A stretch of DNA of 64,000 nt, taken from assembly GCA_963716085.1 (NCBI GenBank), contig OY970288.1:806001-870000 (forward strand), in the 5' to 3' direction. This DNA comes from Persicitalea sp963716085. Lineage in GTDB: Bacteria > Bacteroidota > Bacteroidia > Cytophagales > Spirosomataceae. Below the pieces are notes generated by a model. The model made no database searches and had not been told where the DNA came from. It saw only the letters and a program-made list of their open reading frames with translations. Every line of letters starts with the position of its first letter. The stretch's first letter is position 1. Below, one piece after another: positions 53,130 to 61,229 of this stretch. The translations under genes and the position numbers were made by a program.

Positions 53130-54104
53130 TTAAATGCTCAGGATCTTCACCATCCTGAGCATATCCTCATTGATGGGTTTGGGCAGGCGGATGGTATCCT
53201 CGAAGGGGGTGTACACCAGGTCGTCGTTGATAATGCCGGCCATCACGTTTTTTTGTCCGGCCATCAGGCCCTCCAATGCGCCCAATCCCAGCCGACTGCC
53301 CAGAATGCGGTCACGGGCCGAGGGCGAACCGCCGCGCTGAATGTGGCCGAGCGTCGTCACGCGGATGTCCACGTCCACCTTCACCTGCTCCTTGATTTTG
53401 TTCGCTATTTCGGTGGCGTTGCCTTCCTCCTCGCCCTCCGAAACCACCACGATGGACGATGACTTGGAGCGATTCCACCCCTGGCGCAGGGTTTCAACCA
53501 CGGTAGAAATGGGCGTCAGTACCTCGGGTACCATCACGACCTCGGCTCCGCCCGCAATGCCCGACTGGATGGCGATATAACCCGAATCGCGGCCCATGAC
53601 CTCGATGAAAAACACGCGATCGTGCGAACTGGCCGTGTCACGTATGCGGTCGATGGCATCCAGGGCGGTATTCACGGCGGTATCGAAACCGATGGTATAA
53701 TCGGTACCGTAGAGGTCGTTGTCGATGGTGCCAGGGGCGCCCACGGTAGGTATGCCGAACTCCCGCTCGAAAATCATGGCCCCGGTGAAGGTACCGTTCC
53801 CACCGATGGCGATCAATCCCTCGATGCCTTGCTCCATCAGGGCCTCATGCGCTTTCTGCCGACCTTCGACCGTCATAAATTCCTTGCTGCGGGCCGATTT
53901 GAGAATGGTGCCGCCGCGCTGCACTATATTGCTGACCGAGTGCGAAGACATTTCGTACATGTCCCCGGCAATCATGCCGCTATATCCTTTTCTGATACCA
54001 AACACTTCAATTCCGTGGTAAACGGCTCCCCGCACGACGGCCCTGATGCAGGCGTTCATGCCAGGCGCATCACCGCCGGAGGTAAATACTGCAACTCTTT
54101 TCAT
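53130..54104 (-). CDS. pfkA: 6-phosphofructokinase, ATP-type family
   Basis: Phosphorylates fructose-6-phosphate in glycolysis. The 324-residue protein has TSGGDAPGMNACIRA at the start, the fructose site GTIDNDLYGTDYTIGFDTA near residue 124, MGRDSGYIA near residue 169, and GHIQRGGSPSARDR near residue 252. Residue 103, Asp in the usual GGDGS motif that contacts magnesium, is Asn here (GGNGTF). The other core residues look intact. A hairpin covers the last codons and stop. Confidence 0.93.
   Translation of the reverse strand: MKRVAVFTSGGDAPGMNACIRAVVRGAVYHGIEVFGIRKGYSGMIAGDMYEMSSHSVSNIVQRGGTILKSARSKEFMTVEGRQKAHEALMEQGIEGLIAIGGNGTFTGAMIFEREFGIPTVGAPGTIDNDLYGTDYTIGFDTAVNTALDAIDRIRDTASSHDRVFFIEVMGRDSGYIAIQSGIAGGAEVVMVPEVLTPISTVVETLRQGWNRSKSSSIVVVSEGEEEGNATEIANKIKEQVKVDVDIRVTTLGHIQRGGSPSARDRILGSRLGLGALEGLMAGQKNVMAGIINDDLVYTPFEDTIRLPKPINEDMLRMVKILSI
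53134..53162 (-). terminator. Hairpin covering the pfkA stop codon
   Basis: ATGCTCAGGAT pairs perfectly with ATCCTGAGCAT around seven bases, extending from coding sequence into the stop codon on the minus strand. A short T-rich tail follows; terminator or 3' protective structure. Confidence 0.55.
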
Positions 54105-54425
54105 GTAGGATGGTCGGGTTGTTACGGCCGCTTGTTGTTAGTGAGGACGGGTGGAAAATTCTTTACTTTCGGCTTGGAGCCGCAAATTTATTGGGTAATT
54201 TATATAAATAGCCCATGAATTCGAGCTTTTTCACGTAAAAATTGAAAATTCAGTCGATCGACCGAAGTCCAAACTTACGCTATTCCGGCTGGATTCGAGG
54301 GCGATCGGCGGGCTGTAGGGGAGTTAATTAACAATTAGATAACAGACCGCACCTCGTTGACACAAGGCCCCGGAAAGTAAGGCCAGAAGCATTACCTGTT
54401 TGCGGAAAATAAGGCAGAGGCGTGC
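54105..54425. other. Intergenic region between pfkA and the NlpC/P60 gene
   Basis: About 320 bp, no supported gene. It contains a TAAATTTG -7-like box on the minus strand (54183-54190) and a GTTAATTAAC palindrome near 54320. No clear repeat or terminator was found. Confidence 0.5.
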
Positions 54426-55031
54426 CTAAAAGGGCCGCAACGCCTTCACGAATCTGTTTTTGAAATACTTGGAGTAAAGATTGTCCTCGATCACGCCGCG
54501 CGAGGAGGAAGCATGGATAAATCGGATGTCGCTCTTGCCCCGCACCTCGGTCACAATGCCTGCGTGCGACACGAAACCCTCCTCGCCCGACTCGGGCACG
54601 AAGAAAACCCAGTCGCCCGCCTTGATGTCTTCCACTTTTTCCACATTGCGGCCAAACTCGGCCTGCTGCCACGATATGCGAGGTACTTTATAGCCCAGAT
54701 TGTTGTAAACCGTACAAATCAGCCCCGAACAGTCGATGCCCAGGTTGTCATTGCCACCCATGAGGTAGGGCGTCCCGGTATAGTTGCGCGCGCCTTCGAT
54801 TACCTCCGTCACGTGGCGGGCGTAAGGCCCCGTCGGGCGGTTGACGGGTTTGCTCGAAACGCCATTCCTTACCACCGGGCGAGCGGGTGCTTTGGCCCGA
54901 CTGACGGTCTTTGTACGCTGATTGGGCGGAACATAAGGCGAGCTTTTAAGAACGGCGCAGGAAACAATTGAGGAAAGGAGAAGGGACGGTCCGACGATTC
55001 GGGAGAGAAAAAGGGAAGTGGCTCTTTTCAT
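54426..55031 (-). CDS. NlpC/P60 cell-wall endopeptidase, lipoprotein
   Basis: Cuts peptide bridges in peptidoglycan. The 201-residue protein has a lipoprotein signal (SSIVSCAVL, Cys25), a basic and Pro-rich linker (residues 35-70), and an NlpC/P60 domain with Cys101 (GIDCSGLI), His156 (GFVSHAGIV) and His173 (FIHASSSRG). The start at 55031 is preferred over 55067. Followed downstream by 320 bp without genes. Confidence 0.9.
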   Translation of the reverse strand: MKRATSLFLSRIVGPSLLLSSIVSCAVLKSSPYVPPNQRTKTVSRAKAPARPVVRNGVSSKPVNRPTGPYARHVTEVIEGARNYTGTPYLMGGNDNLGIDCSGLICTVYNNLGYKVPRISWQQAEFGRNVEKVEDIKAGDWVFFVPESGEEGFVSHAGIVTEVRGKSDIRFIHASSSRGVIEDNLYSKYFKNRFVKALRPF

Positions 55032-55098
55032 ATGATGGTGGACTGTGGGTTTTCCAAAAGTACTCAATCAAAAAGAAAATTTGGTTTTTCAAGAAAGT

Positions 55099-55133
55099 AA
55101 AAGGGCCAATTCATAGCAGAATCGGCCCTTTTT
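55099..55133. terminator. Terminator between the NlpC/P60 gene and the M48 remnant
   Basis: AAAGGGCCAATTC pairs with GAATCGGCCCTTT across six bases, with one mismatch and A/T tails on both sides. It would end the minus-strand transcript from the M48 remnant. Confidence 0.7.
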
Positions 55134-55143
55134 GTTATGATTT

Positions 55144-55377
55144 TCACTCATCACTGGTGCGCCAGCCCGGTGGTGCGCCAGCCCGGTGGTGCGCCAGCCC
55201 GGTGGTGCGCCAGCCCGGGCGCAGGTCCGACTGGTCACCCAGATTCCTAATAAAACTCATCGGCAGTAATTCCTTGCTATTCACAAGCATCAACTGGTTA
55301 CGGCCCGAGAGTGGCACCCGCTGACAAGCCACGACAAAGAGGAAAGATACCAGCGCGGCAATACTCAGTTTTTTCAT
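55144..55377 (-). pseudogene. Truncated M48-family metallopeptidase
   Basis: The first 43 residues match the start of secreted M48 peptidases: a lipoprotein signal with FVVACQ, then VPLSGRNQLMLVNSKELLPMSF. In intact homologues this is followed by several hundred residues with the HExxH zinc motif. Here the frame runs on only through a 16-bp tandem repeat (PGWRTTGLAHHRAG) and stops after 77 residues. No HExxH is present in the window. A remnant left by deletion is the simplest explanation. Confidence 0.68.
55155..55218. repeat. 16-bp tandem repeat, four copies
   Basis: TGGTGCGCCAGCCCGG is repeated exactly four times (55155-55218). It makes up the 3' part of the truncated M48 gene. Confidence 0.95.
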
Positions 55378-55530
55378 GGTGTGCTATTGATTTGGGTAAA
55401 TGGTGATTGATATAAATCGGCTGATAAAACGAAATCTGCCCGCAGAAATTTGAAAAATAGTATGCCACCAAACGATTTGTCAGTAGTTTTGCCAGCGTCG
55501 AAAGCGTGTGTTCAATCAACTCCTGAATCA

Positions 55531-55558
55531 CTCTCAAATCTCAACCCTCCACTCTCAA
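55531..55558 (+). repeat. CTCTCAA-type heptads before the FAH gene
   Basis: Four consecutive 7-base units (CTCTCAA and close variants) end five bases before the start codon at 55564. Confidence 0.75.
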
Positions 55559-55563
55559 CTAAA

Positions 55564-56175
55564 ATGAAAGTAATCTGTGTCGGTCGCAACTACGTCGACC
55601 ATATCGAAGAACTCAACAACGAGCGCCCCGACGCGCCCGTCATATTCATGAAGCCCGAAACTGCCGTGCCGCGCCCCGGAGAGGACTTCTATTTACCCGA
55701 TTTCTCGGACGACGTTCACCACGAGATCGAAATCGTGGTCAAGATCAATAAGGTTGGGAAAAACATCGAAGAGAAATTTGCCCATAAGTACTACGACGAA
55801 ATCGGCGTCGGCATCGACTTCACCGCCCGCGATTTGCAGTCGAAGCTGAAAAGCAAGGGGCTGCCCTGGGAATTGGCCAAGGCGTTCAACGGCTCGGCTC
55901 CGGTCTCGGGATTCGTTCCCAAAACCCAGTTTGCCGACCTACAGAACGTTTCGTTTAGTCTGGACGTCAACGGCGAAACGCGGCAGGAGGGCAACACGTC
56001 AATGATGCTCTACAAGATCGACTACCTCATTGCGTTTGTTTCCCAGTACTTTACTCTTAAAAAAGGCGATTTGATTTTCACCGGAACGCCCAAAGGCGTG
56101 TCGGCGGTGAAGGCCGGGGATAAACTGGCCTTGTCCATCGAAGGCAAAGAAATGCTGACGTTTGAAGTTAAATAA
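55564..56175 (+). CDS. Fumarylacetoacetate hydrolase family protein
   Basis: FAH-fold enzyme of the YcgM-like group, which opens or decarboxylates dioxo acids. The 203-residue protein has the fold core KVICVGRNYVDH, the metal-binding region HHEIEIVVKI near residue 61, GIDFTARDLQ near residue 83, and the C-terminal GDLIFTGTPKGVSAVKAGD. Start at 55564; an in-frame start at 55450 would include a repeat. Substrate not known. Confidence 0.9.
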   Translation: MKVICVGRNYVDHIEELNNERPDAPVIFMKPETAVPRPGEDFYLPDFSDDVHHEIEIVVKINKVGKNIEEKFAHKYYDEIGVGIDFTARDLQSKLKSKGLPWELAKAFNGSAPVSGFVPKTQFADLQNVSFSLDVNGETRQEGNTSMMLYKIDYLIAFVSQYFTLKKGDLIFTGTPKGVSAVKAGDKLALSIEGKEMLTFEVK

Positions 56176-58123
56176 AATTGAACTCGTGTTGTATAGATTA
56201 GTGTGTGCGGCTCTTTTGGCCCTGATTTCCTTTGCCTCTTTCGCCCAGAAAGAATCTTACCCCAAAAACTATTTCCTCTTCCCCATCACGCCCGGCCAAT
56301 CCAATTCGCTGGCGGGCGTCTTGGGGGACTTGCGGACGAACCACTTCCACGGAGGACTGGACATTCGCACCCAGCAGCGCGAGGGATTGGCGGTACACGC
56401 GGCGGCAGACGGGTATATTTACCGCATCGCCGTGCAGGGCGGCGGCTATGGCAACGTCATTTACCTCCGTCATCCCAACGGCCTGACGACGGTATACGGT
56501 CACCTCCAAAAATTCTCGGAACCGCTCGCCAGCTACGTGCGCAGCGAGCAGTACAAGAAGCAGGATTTTTATGTCAGCCTGTACCCCGACTCCACGCAGT
56601 TTGTGTTCAAGAAAGGCCAGGTCATGGCCCTTTCCGGTAACACGGGGGGCTCGGGCGGGCCGCACTTGCACTGGGAAGTCCGGGATTCGCGCGACAACCA
56701 CCTCAACCCGCTGTACTTTAATTTTAGCGAAATAAAGGACACCACCCCGCCCGCCTTCTGGAATGTCGCCCTGCGGCCTGCTACCATCGACTCACGGGTC
56801 AATGCGCAGTTTGAGCGACAGGTTTTCAAGACCGTCAGGCAGAAAGATGGCACCTATCGCGTCGCGCAGTCGATCAAAGCGACGGGCGAAGTCGGCCTCG
56901 AATTGCAGGCCTACGACTACATGACCGGGACGGGCTTCCGCTACGGGCTGCACTGTATCGAAATCCGGCTGGATGGCAGGGAGATTTTTACCTACAACAT
57001 GGAGAAATTCCCGAGCGACGTTTTCCGCGACTACAACAACCTGATCGATTACCGCACGCAGGAGGAATCCGGGGCCAGATTCTACCGCTGCTACAACCCC
57101 GACGGCAATGGTTTCGAGCTGTACAAAACGGGGCCTTTTGGGGGAAGGTTGTACCTCAAAGACACCCTCGAACACGAGGTGACGGTCAAGATATACGACG
57201 CGTTTGAGAACTCTGCCCAACTCGCATTTACGGTGAAAGGCGAAGTGAACGCTCCCGAACCAGCGGCCAGGGAGAACGAATCCTCCAGCGGAATGCTGAG
57301 CGCCGAAATGGAAGACAACGTGCTGAAAGTAATCGCTCCCAACTACCGTAACGAAACGCCCTTCGCGACGTTCTTTTCCGAGCGACTGCGGGTGCAAAAA
57401 GACCTGGCTTATTACCAGGGCCGAAACGCCGTTTTCCTGGCCGACCTGCGCAACTTCTTGCCCGACTCGGTACAAGTGGGCGATAAAGTGCTCGAACTCA
57501 ACTACCGGAAAAGCATCGCGCCCGGAAAAATCTCGGAGTACGCTCGTGACGGCGTCGTGATTCGCTTCGACTCCACCACGCTCTTCGACACCCTGCACCT
57601 TGCGGTACGAAAGCGATTCAACACACTCACCATCAACGAGCCGACGATTCCGCTGCGGCATTATATGGATGTGCGCTACAAGCCGGACGGCCTGATTGCA
57701 AGGCGCGAGCGGACAGGCGTCTATCGTTACGACGACGGCCGCTACCGCTACGTGGGCGGCAACTGGCTGGGCGACGTTATCGCCTTCCGCACCCGCGAGT
57801 TGGGTAGTTTCGTGGTGATGGCCGACACGATTCCGCCGAGCGTCAATCTGGTCGAGCACAGCAAAGACCGCATCCGGGCCTACATCAGCGATGACCGCTC
57901 GGGCGTCGATAACTTCCGGGCGCTGGTAAACGGGAAATGGATTTTGATGAATTACGAGTACAAAAGCCGCTACATTTGGTCAGAAAAAATGAACGAAGAC
58001 GAGCCGTTCGAGGGTGAATTGGCCTTGGAAGTGACGGACAGGGCGGGAAATAGTACTATATTGCGGGTCGAAATTGAAGAACCGAAACCGAAACCAACCC
58101 CTCGCAAACGCCGCCGCCGATGA
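56162..58123 (+). CDS. M23-family peptidase
   Basis: Zinc peptidase that acts on peptidoglycan bridges, exported by a signal peptide (about residues 9-29, ending in SFA). The 653-residue protein has the M23 motif HFHGGLDIRT (His63, Asp67) and the later GPHLHWEVRD. The long C-terminal part is beta-rich, with repeated strand motifs, and ends in a proline/lysine/arginine-rich tail. The start is TTG at 56162, overlapping the FAH gene by 14 bp; other starts nearby are possible. It overlaps bcp by 4 bp, so these genes are coupled. Confidence 0.87.
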   Translation: MKLNKIELVLYRLVCAALLALISFASFAQKESYPKNYFLFPITPGQSNSLAGVLGDLRTNHFHGGLDIRTQQREGLAVHAAADGYIYRIAVQGGGYGNVIYLRHPNGLTTVYGHLQKFSEPLASYVRSEQYKKQDFYVSLYPDSTQFVFKKGQVMALSGNTGGSGGPHLHWEVRDSRDNHLNPLYFNFSEIKDTTPPAFWNVALRPATIDSRVNAQFERQVFKTVRQKDGTYRVAQSIKATGEVGLELQAYDYMTGTGFRYGLHCIEIRLDGREIFTYNMEKFPSDVFRDYNNLIDYRTQEESGARFYRCYNPDGNGFELYKTGPFGGRLYLKDTLEHEVTVKIYDAFENSAQLAFTVKGEVNAPEPAARENESSSGMLSAEMEDNVLKVIAPNYRNETPFATFFSERLRVQKDLAYYQGRNAVFLADLRNFLPDSVQVGDKVLELNYRKSIAPGKISEYARDGVVIRFDSTTLFDTLHLAVRKRFNTLTINEPTIPLRHYMDVRYKPDGLIARRERTGVYRYDDGRYRYVGGNWLGDVIAFRTRELGSFVVMADTIPPSVNLVEHSKDRIRAYISDDRSGVDNFRALVNGKWILMNYEYKSRYIWSEKMNEDEPFEGELALEVTDRAGNSTILRVEIEEPKPKPTPRKRRRR

Positions 58124-58572
58124 CCCTCCAACCCGGTGATCCCGCCCCCGAATTCAACGCCAAAGACCAGGATGGCAACGCCATCGCCCTGGCTGACTTC
58201 AGAGGCAAGAAACTTGTCCTTTACTTTTATCCCAAAGACAGTACGCCCGGCTGCACCGCCCAAGCCTGCGACTTGCGCGATAACTACAAAAGGATGCTGG
58301 CCCAGGGCTACGCCGTAGTGGGCGTGAGCGTGGACGACGAGAAGTCACACCGCAAGTTTATCGAAAAGTACCAACTACCCTTCCCCCTCATCGCCGACAC
58401 CGACCACGCCGTGGTGGATGCCTACGGCGTGTGGGTCGAGAAAAACATGTACGGCCGCAAGTACATGGGCACCGCCCGCACGACTTTTGTAATAGATGGT
58501 GAAGGGAAAATAGAAGACATCATTAGTAAGGTAAAAACCAAGGCGCATGCGGAGCAGATATTGAGTCAATAG
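58120..58572 (+). CDS. bcp: Thioredoxin-dependent thiol peroxidase
   Basis: Peroxiredoxin that reduces peroxides with thioredoxin. The 150-residue protein has the active region YPKDSTPGCTAQACDLRD, with peroxidatic Cys45 and resolving Cys50, followed by VVGVSVDDEKSHRKFIEKY and ARTTFVIDGEGKI. Length is typical. Its ATG overlaps the end of the M23 gene (ATGA), so translation is coupled. Confidence 0.95.
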   Translation: MTLQPGDPAPEFNAKDQDGNAIALADFRGKKLVLYFYPKDSTPGCTAQACDLRDNYKRMLAQGYAVVGVSVDDEKSHRKFIEKYQLPFPLIADTDHAVVDAYGVWVEKNMYGRKYMGTARTTFVIDGEGKIEDIISKVKTKAHAEQILSQ

Positions 58573-58672
58573 GCACAAAGGCACAAAGCGACAAAGCTTC
58601 AAGGTCTTGGTGAGAGGGTAAGGTTGGCAAAATCCGATTATTCACTAATTCCGACATTCACTCATTCCTAAT
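58571..58672 (+). repeat. Repeated leader before the transketolase gene
   Basis: GCACAAAG-type octamers at 58571-58597 include the 20-bp copy shared with 17742-17761. ATTCACTAATTCC at 58640-58652 matches the leader of rpmF, and ATTCACTCATTCC follows a few bases on. The region ends eight bases before the ATG. Confidence 0.7.
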
Positions 58673-58679
58673 TATCAAC

Positions 58680-59537
58680 ATGGAAATCAAAGAACTAGAA
58701 AAAATAGCTTCCCAAGTCCGCCGCGACATCGTGCGCATGGTACATTCCTGCCAGTCGGGCCATCCCGGCGGTTCGCTGGGCTGCACCGATTTGCTCGTAG
58801 CCCTGTACTTCGACCGTATGGAGTTGAAAGAAAAAGACGGCAAAGTAGTCTTCGATATGAATGGCGAAGGCGAAGACCTGTTTTTCCTCTCCAACGGCCA
58901 CATCTCGCCCGTTTTTTACAGCGTCCTGGCGCGCAGAGGGTACTTCCCCGTCGAAGAAATGGCCACTTTCCGTGAAATAGACTCACGGCTACAGGGCCAT
59001 CCGACTACGCACGAAGGACTGCCTGGCATTCGGGTAGCGTCCGGCTCGCTCGGACAAGGCAACTCGGTGGCCCAGGGTGCAGCCCTCGCCAAGCGACTCA
59101 ACAAAGACGATCACCTGGTGTACGTCCTGATGGGCGACGGCGAGCAGCAAGAGGGCCAGGTGTGGGAAGCGGCCGCTTTCGCGCCGCACCACAATGTCGA
59201 CCACCTCATCGCCTTCATCGACCTCAACGGTCAGCAGATCGACGGCCCCACCATAGAGGTGATGAACAACCGCGATTTGGGCAAAAAATACGAAGCCTTC
59301 GGCTGGGAAGTAATGGAAATCAAAGAAGGCAACGACATGGCCTCTGTCGTGAAAGGACTGCACGAAGCCCACAGCAAAGCCGGGCACGGCAAGCCCGTCA
59401 TGGTGCTGCTACACACGGGCATGGGTTACGGCGTGGACTTCATGGAAGGCAGCCACAAGTGGCACGGCGTCGCACCGAATGATGAGCAGTTGGCGGCGGC
59501 TTTGGGGCAGTTGGAAGAAACTATGGGGGATTATTAA
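58680..59537 (+). CDS. Transketolase, N-terminal subunit
   Basis: Thiamine-pyrophosphate-binding half of a split transketolase (pentose phosphate pathway). The 285-residue protein shows HSCQSGHPGGSLGCTDLLVALYF near residue 21, SNGHISPVFYSVLA, LGQGNSVAQGAAL, and the TPP motif GDGEQQEGQVWEAA near residue 151, with its IDGPTIEVMNNR end. The C-terminal half is encoded at 61230-62183 on the same strand. Two unrelated AT-rich genes lie between them, which is unusual. Confidence 0.93.
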   Translation: MEIKELEKIASQVRRDIVRMVHSCQSGHPGGSLGCTDLLVALYFDRMELKEKDGKVVFDMNGEGEDLFFLSNGHISPVFYSVLARRGYFPVEEMATFREIDSRLQGHPTTHEGLPGIRVASGSLGQGNSVAQGAALAKRLNKDDHLVYVLMGDGEQQEGQVWEAAAFAPHHNVDHLIAFIDLNGQQIDGPTIEVMNNRDLGKKYEAFGWEVMEIKEGNDMASVVKGLHEAHSKAGHGKPVMVLLHTGMGYGVDFMEGSHKWHGVAPNDEQLAAALGQLEETMGDY

Positions 59538-59551
59538 TTTAGTTGACAGTT

Positions 59552-59581
59552 GCTCTTCGACTACGCTCAGAGTGACAGAGG
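59552..59581 (+). repeat. Dispersed CGCTCAGAGTGACAGAGG repeat before the AAA gene
   Basis: Starts GCTCTTCGACTACG and continues with CTCAGAGTGACAGAGG, ending exactly at the base before the AAA ATPase ATG. Copies at 6701-6730 and (shorter) 40871-40893. A partial AGTTGAC heptamer pair precedes it at 59541. Confidence 0.8.
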
Positions 59582-60628
59582 ATGAAGCTGCAAAAACTCC
59601 ATATCAAGAATTATAAGTCTCTCGTCGATCTTGAAATCGTCGAGCCGAATCCTTTTACGGTTTTTGCCGGGCCGAATGGAGCGGGGAAGTCGAATATTTT
59701 TGAGGCGTTGGAGTTTGGAAACTTCTTATATGAGTTAAATGGGAATAGTGCCGTAAGATTATTTGGTGGAAAAGAATCTATCCAAAATAGACATAAGTCA
59801 AATCATAATTCGGAAGAAATTGGTGTAGAGATTATATATTATTTTTCTGATAATCAATATATTTTTAAAGAAAATAAAGATAAATGGAATTTTGATTTAG
59901 TTTCTGAAAATTTTAACTCGAAAGACTATTATTCATCAGAGCCAAATCCTGAATATGATAAAAAATACAAAATTGACCGGTTAAAATATTTGAGTTTTTC
60001 ATCCCAGTACGTAGACAGTTTTACTAGGATTTTTATCAAAAATATTAATCTTGTACGTATCAAAGAAATATCTTCTGAAAAATTAAGCATTGATTGCTCA
60101 AACCTTGAAAAAGTTTTGAATCGCCTTTTAGAGAATGAAACTAAACGCGAAGATATAACGGAATACCTGGAACTTTTTATTCCAGGTATTGAAAGAATAG
60201 AGATTGATTCAAATAATCTATCTGGTACGGACACCTTGTTGATCTACGAAAAAGGAATCAATAAGCCCTTCACCAAAGATTTAATTTCTGACGGTACTTA
60301 CAACATAATTTGCCTTTTGACGGCTGTTTTTCAATCCAACGAGCCGCAATTTCTGTGTATTGAGGAGCCTGAAAATGGATTGAATCCTTATGTAGTAAAA
60401 GGAATGGTAGATTTGTTCAGAAATGCTTGTGAAGAAAGAGGGCATTATATTTGGTTAAATACTCATTCTCAAACCTTGGTCGAAATGCTGAGACCAGAAG
60501 AACTTATTTTGGTTAACAAAGAAAACGGGGAAACCAAAATTACTCAGCCAAAAAATATTGATCTTCACGGTTTACCAACCGATGAAGCCTGGCTTTCAGG
60601 TGCATTAGGTGGCGGAGTTCCATGGTAA
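59582..60628 (+). CDS. AAA ATPase, OLD/AriA-like, part of a putative defence pair
   Basis: ABC-type ATPase of 348 residues: MKLQKLHIKNYKSLVD at the start, Walker A FAGPNGAGKSN near residue 32, an AT-rich variable middle, then a conserved end with DGTYNIICLLTAV, Walker B LCIEEPENGLNP near residue 261, and WLNTHSQTLVEML with the H-loop. The layout is that of AAA_15/AAA_21 proteins found in OLD, Gabija-like and PARIS-type anti-phage systems. The next gene overlaps it by seven bp, so they act together. Base composition differs strongly from the flanking transketolase genes; recent transfer is likely. Confidence 0.85.
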   Translation: MKLQKLHIKNYKSLVDLEIVEPNPFTVFAGPNGAGKSNIFEALEFGNFLYELNGNSAVRLFGGKESIQNRHKSNHNSEEIGVEIIYYFSDNQYIFKENKDKWNFDLVSENFNSKDYYSSEPNPEYDKKYKIDRLKYLSFSSQYVDSFTRIFIKNINLVRIKEISSEKLSIDCSNLEKVLNRLLENETKREDITEYLELFIPGIERIEIDSNNLSGTDTLLIYEKGINKPFTKDLISDGTYNIICLLTAVFQSNEPQFLCIEEPENGLNPYVVKGMVDLFRNACEERGHYIWLNTHSQTLVEMLRPEELILVNKENGETKITQPKNIDLHGLPTDEAWLSGALGGGVPW

Positions 60629-61182
60629 GACTGGGTATTCTTTGCGAAGGGGAAAGCGAAATTTATATTCTGAAGTCGGAATTGTTTCAGAAACTATTGA
60701 CGCAGTATTCAATAGAGTTGGTGGAAGTAAGGCCAGTGGGGAGTAAGAACCAATACTGGGAAGATCGCATCGAATCTCATATCGCTATTCTTGAAGATAG
60801 AGGGATCGACCATATCATAATTATGGTTGATTTGGACAAAGATTCTTGTATAACATTCACAAAATCAGAAATAAAAATCGGAGAAAAACATCATATAGTA
60901 GTTTCAGTAAAAGAATTTGAAAACTGGTATCTTGCCGATCACGAAGCACTTTCCAGACTGGTTAGCAAAAAATTAGCTTTAATTGAACTTCCCGAAGAAG
61001 AGGAAGAACCTTTACGCAAAATAACCCAGTTGAATAATGGAAGAGGGTTCGGCGGGAGCAAGCCCAGAATCGCAATGAATATGGTCAGGTACGGCTTCTC
61101 CCTGGAAAACGCCGCCCAACACCCTAACTGTCCCAGCGCAACTTATTTCTTAAATAAACTACAACAACTGGCGGAGGAATAA
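60622..61182 (+). CDS. DUF4276-like protein, partner of the AAA ATPase
   Basis: A 186-residue protein resembling DUF4276, with a possible TOPRIM-like core: LGILCEGESEIYIL (first Glu) near residue 8, the acidic pair HIIIMVDLDKDS (DxD) near residue 70, and the VSVKEFENWYLAD strand near residue 95. Such residues can bind a metal for nucleic-acid cleavage. Overlap with the ATPase gene and similar pairs elsewhere point to a two-gene toxin-sensor or anti-phage unit. The target and trigger are unknown. It is AT-rich like its partner. Confidence 0.68.
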   Translation: MVRLGILCEGESEIYILKSELFQKLLTQYSIELVEVRPVGSKNQYWEDRIESHIAILEDRGIDHIIIMVDLDKDSCITFTKSEIKIGEKHHIVVSVKEFENWYLADHEALSRLVSKKLALIELPEEEEEPLRKITQLNNGRGFGGSKPRIAMNMVRYGFSLENAAQHPNCPSATYFLNKLQQLAEE

Positions 61183-61188
61183 TAAGCA

Positions 61189-61223
61189 CCTAATACCTAT
61201 TGCCTAACAACCTAACACCTAAA
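61189..61223 (+). repeat. CCTAACA-type heptads before the transketolase C gene
   Basis: Five units of 7 bp with core CCTAA (e.g. CCTAATA, CCTAACA, ACCTAAC, ACCTAAA) end six bases before the start codon at 61230. Confidence 0.78.
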
Positions 61224-61229
61224 AATATC

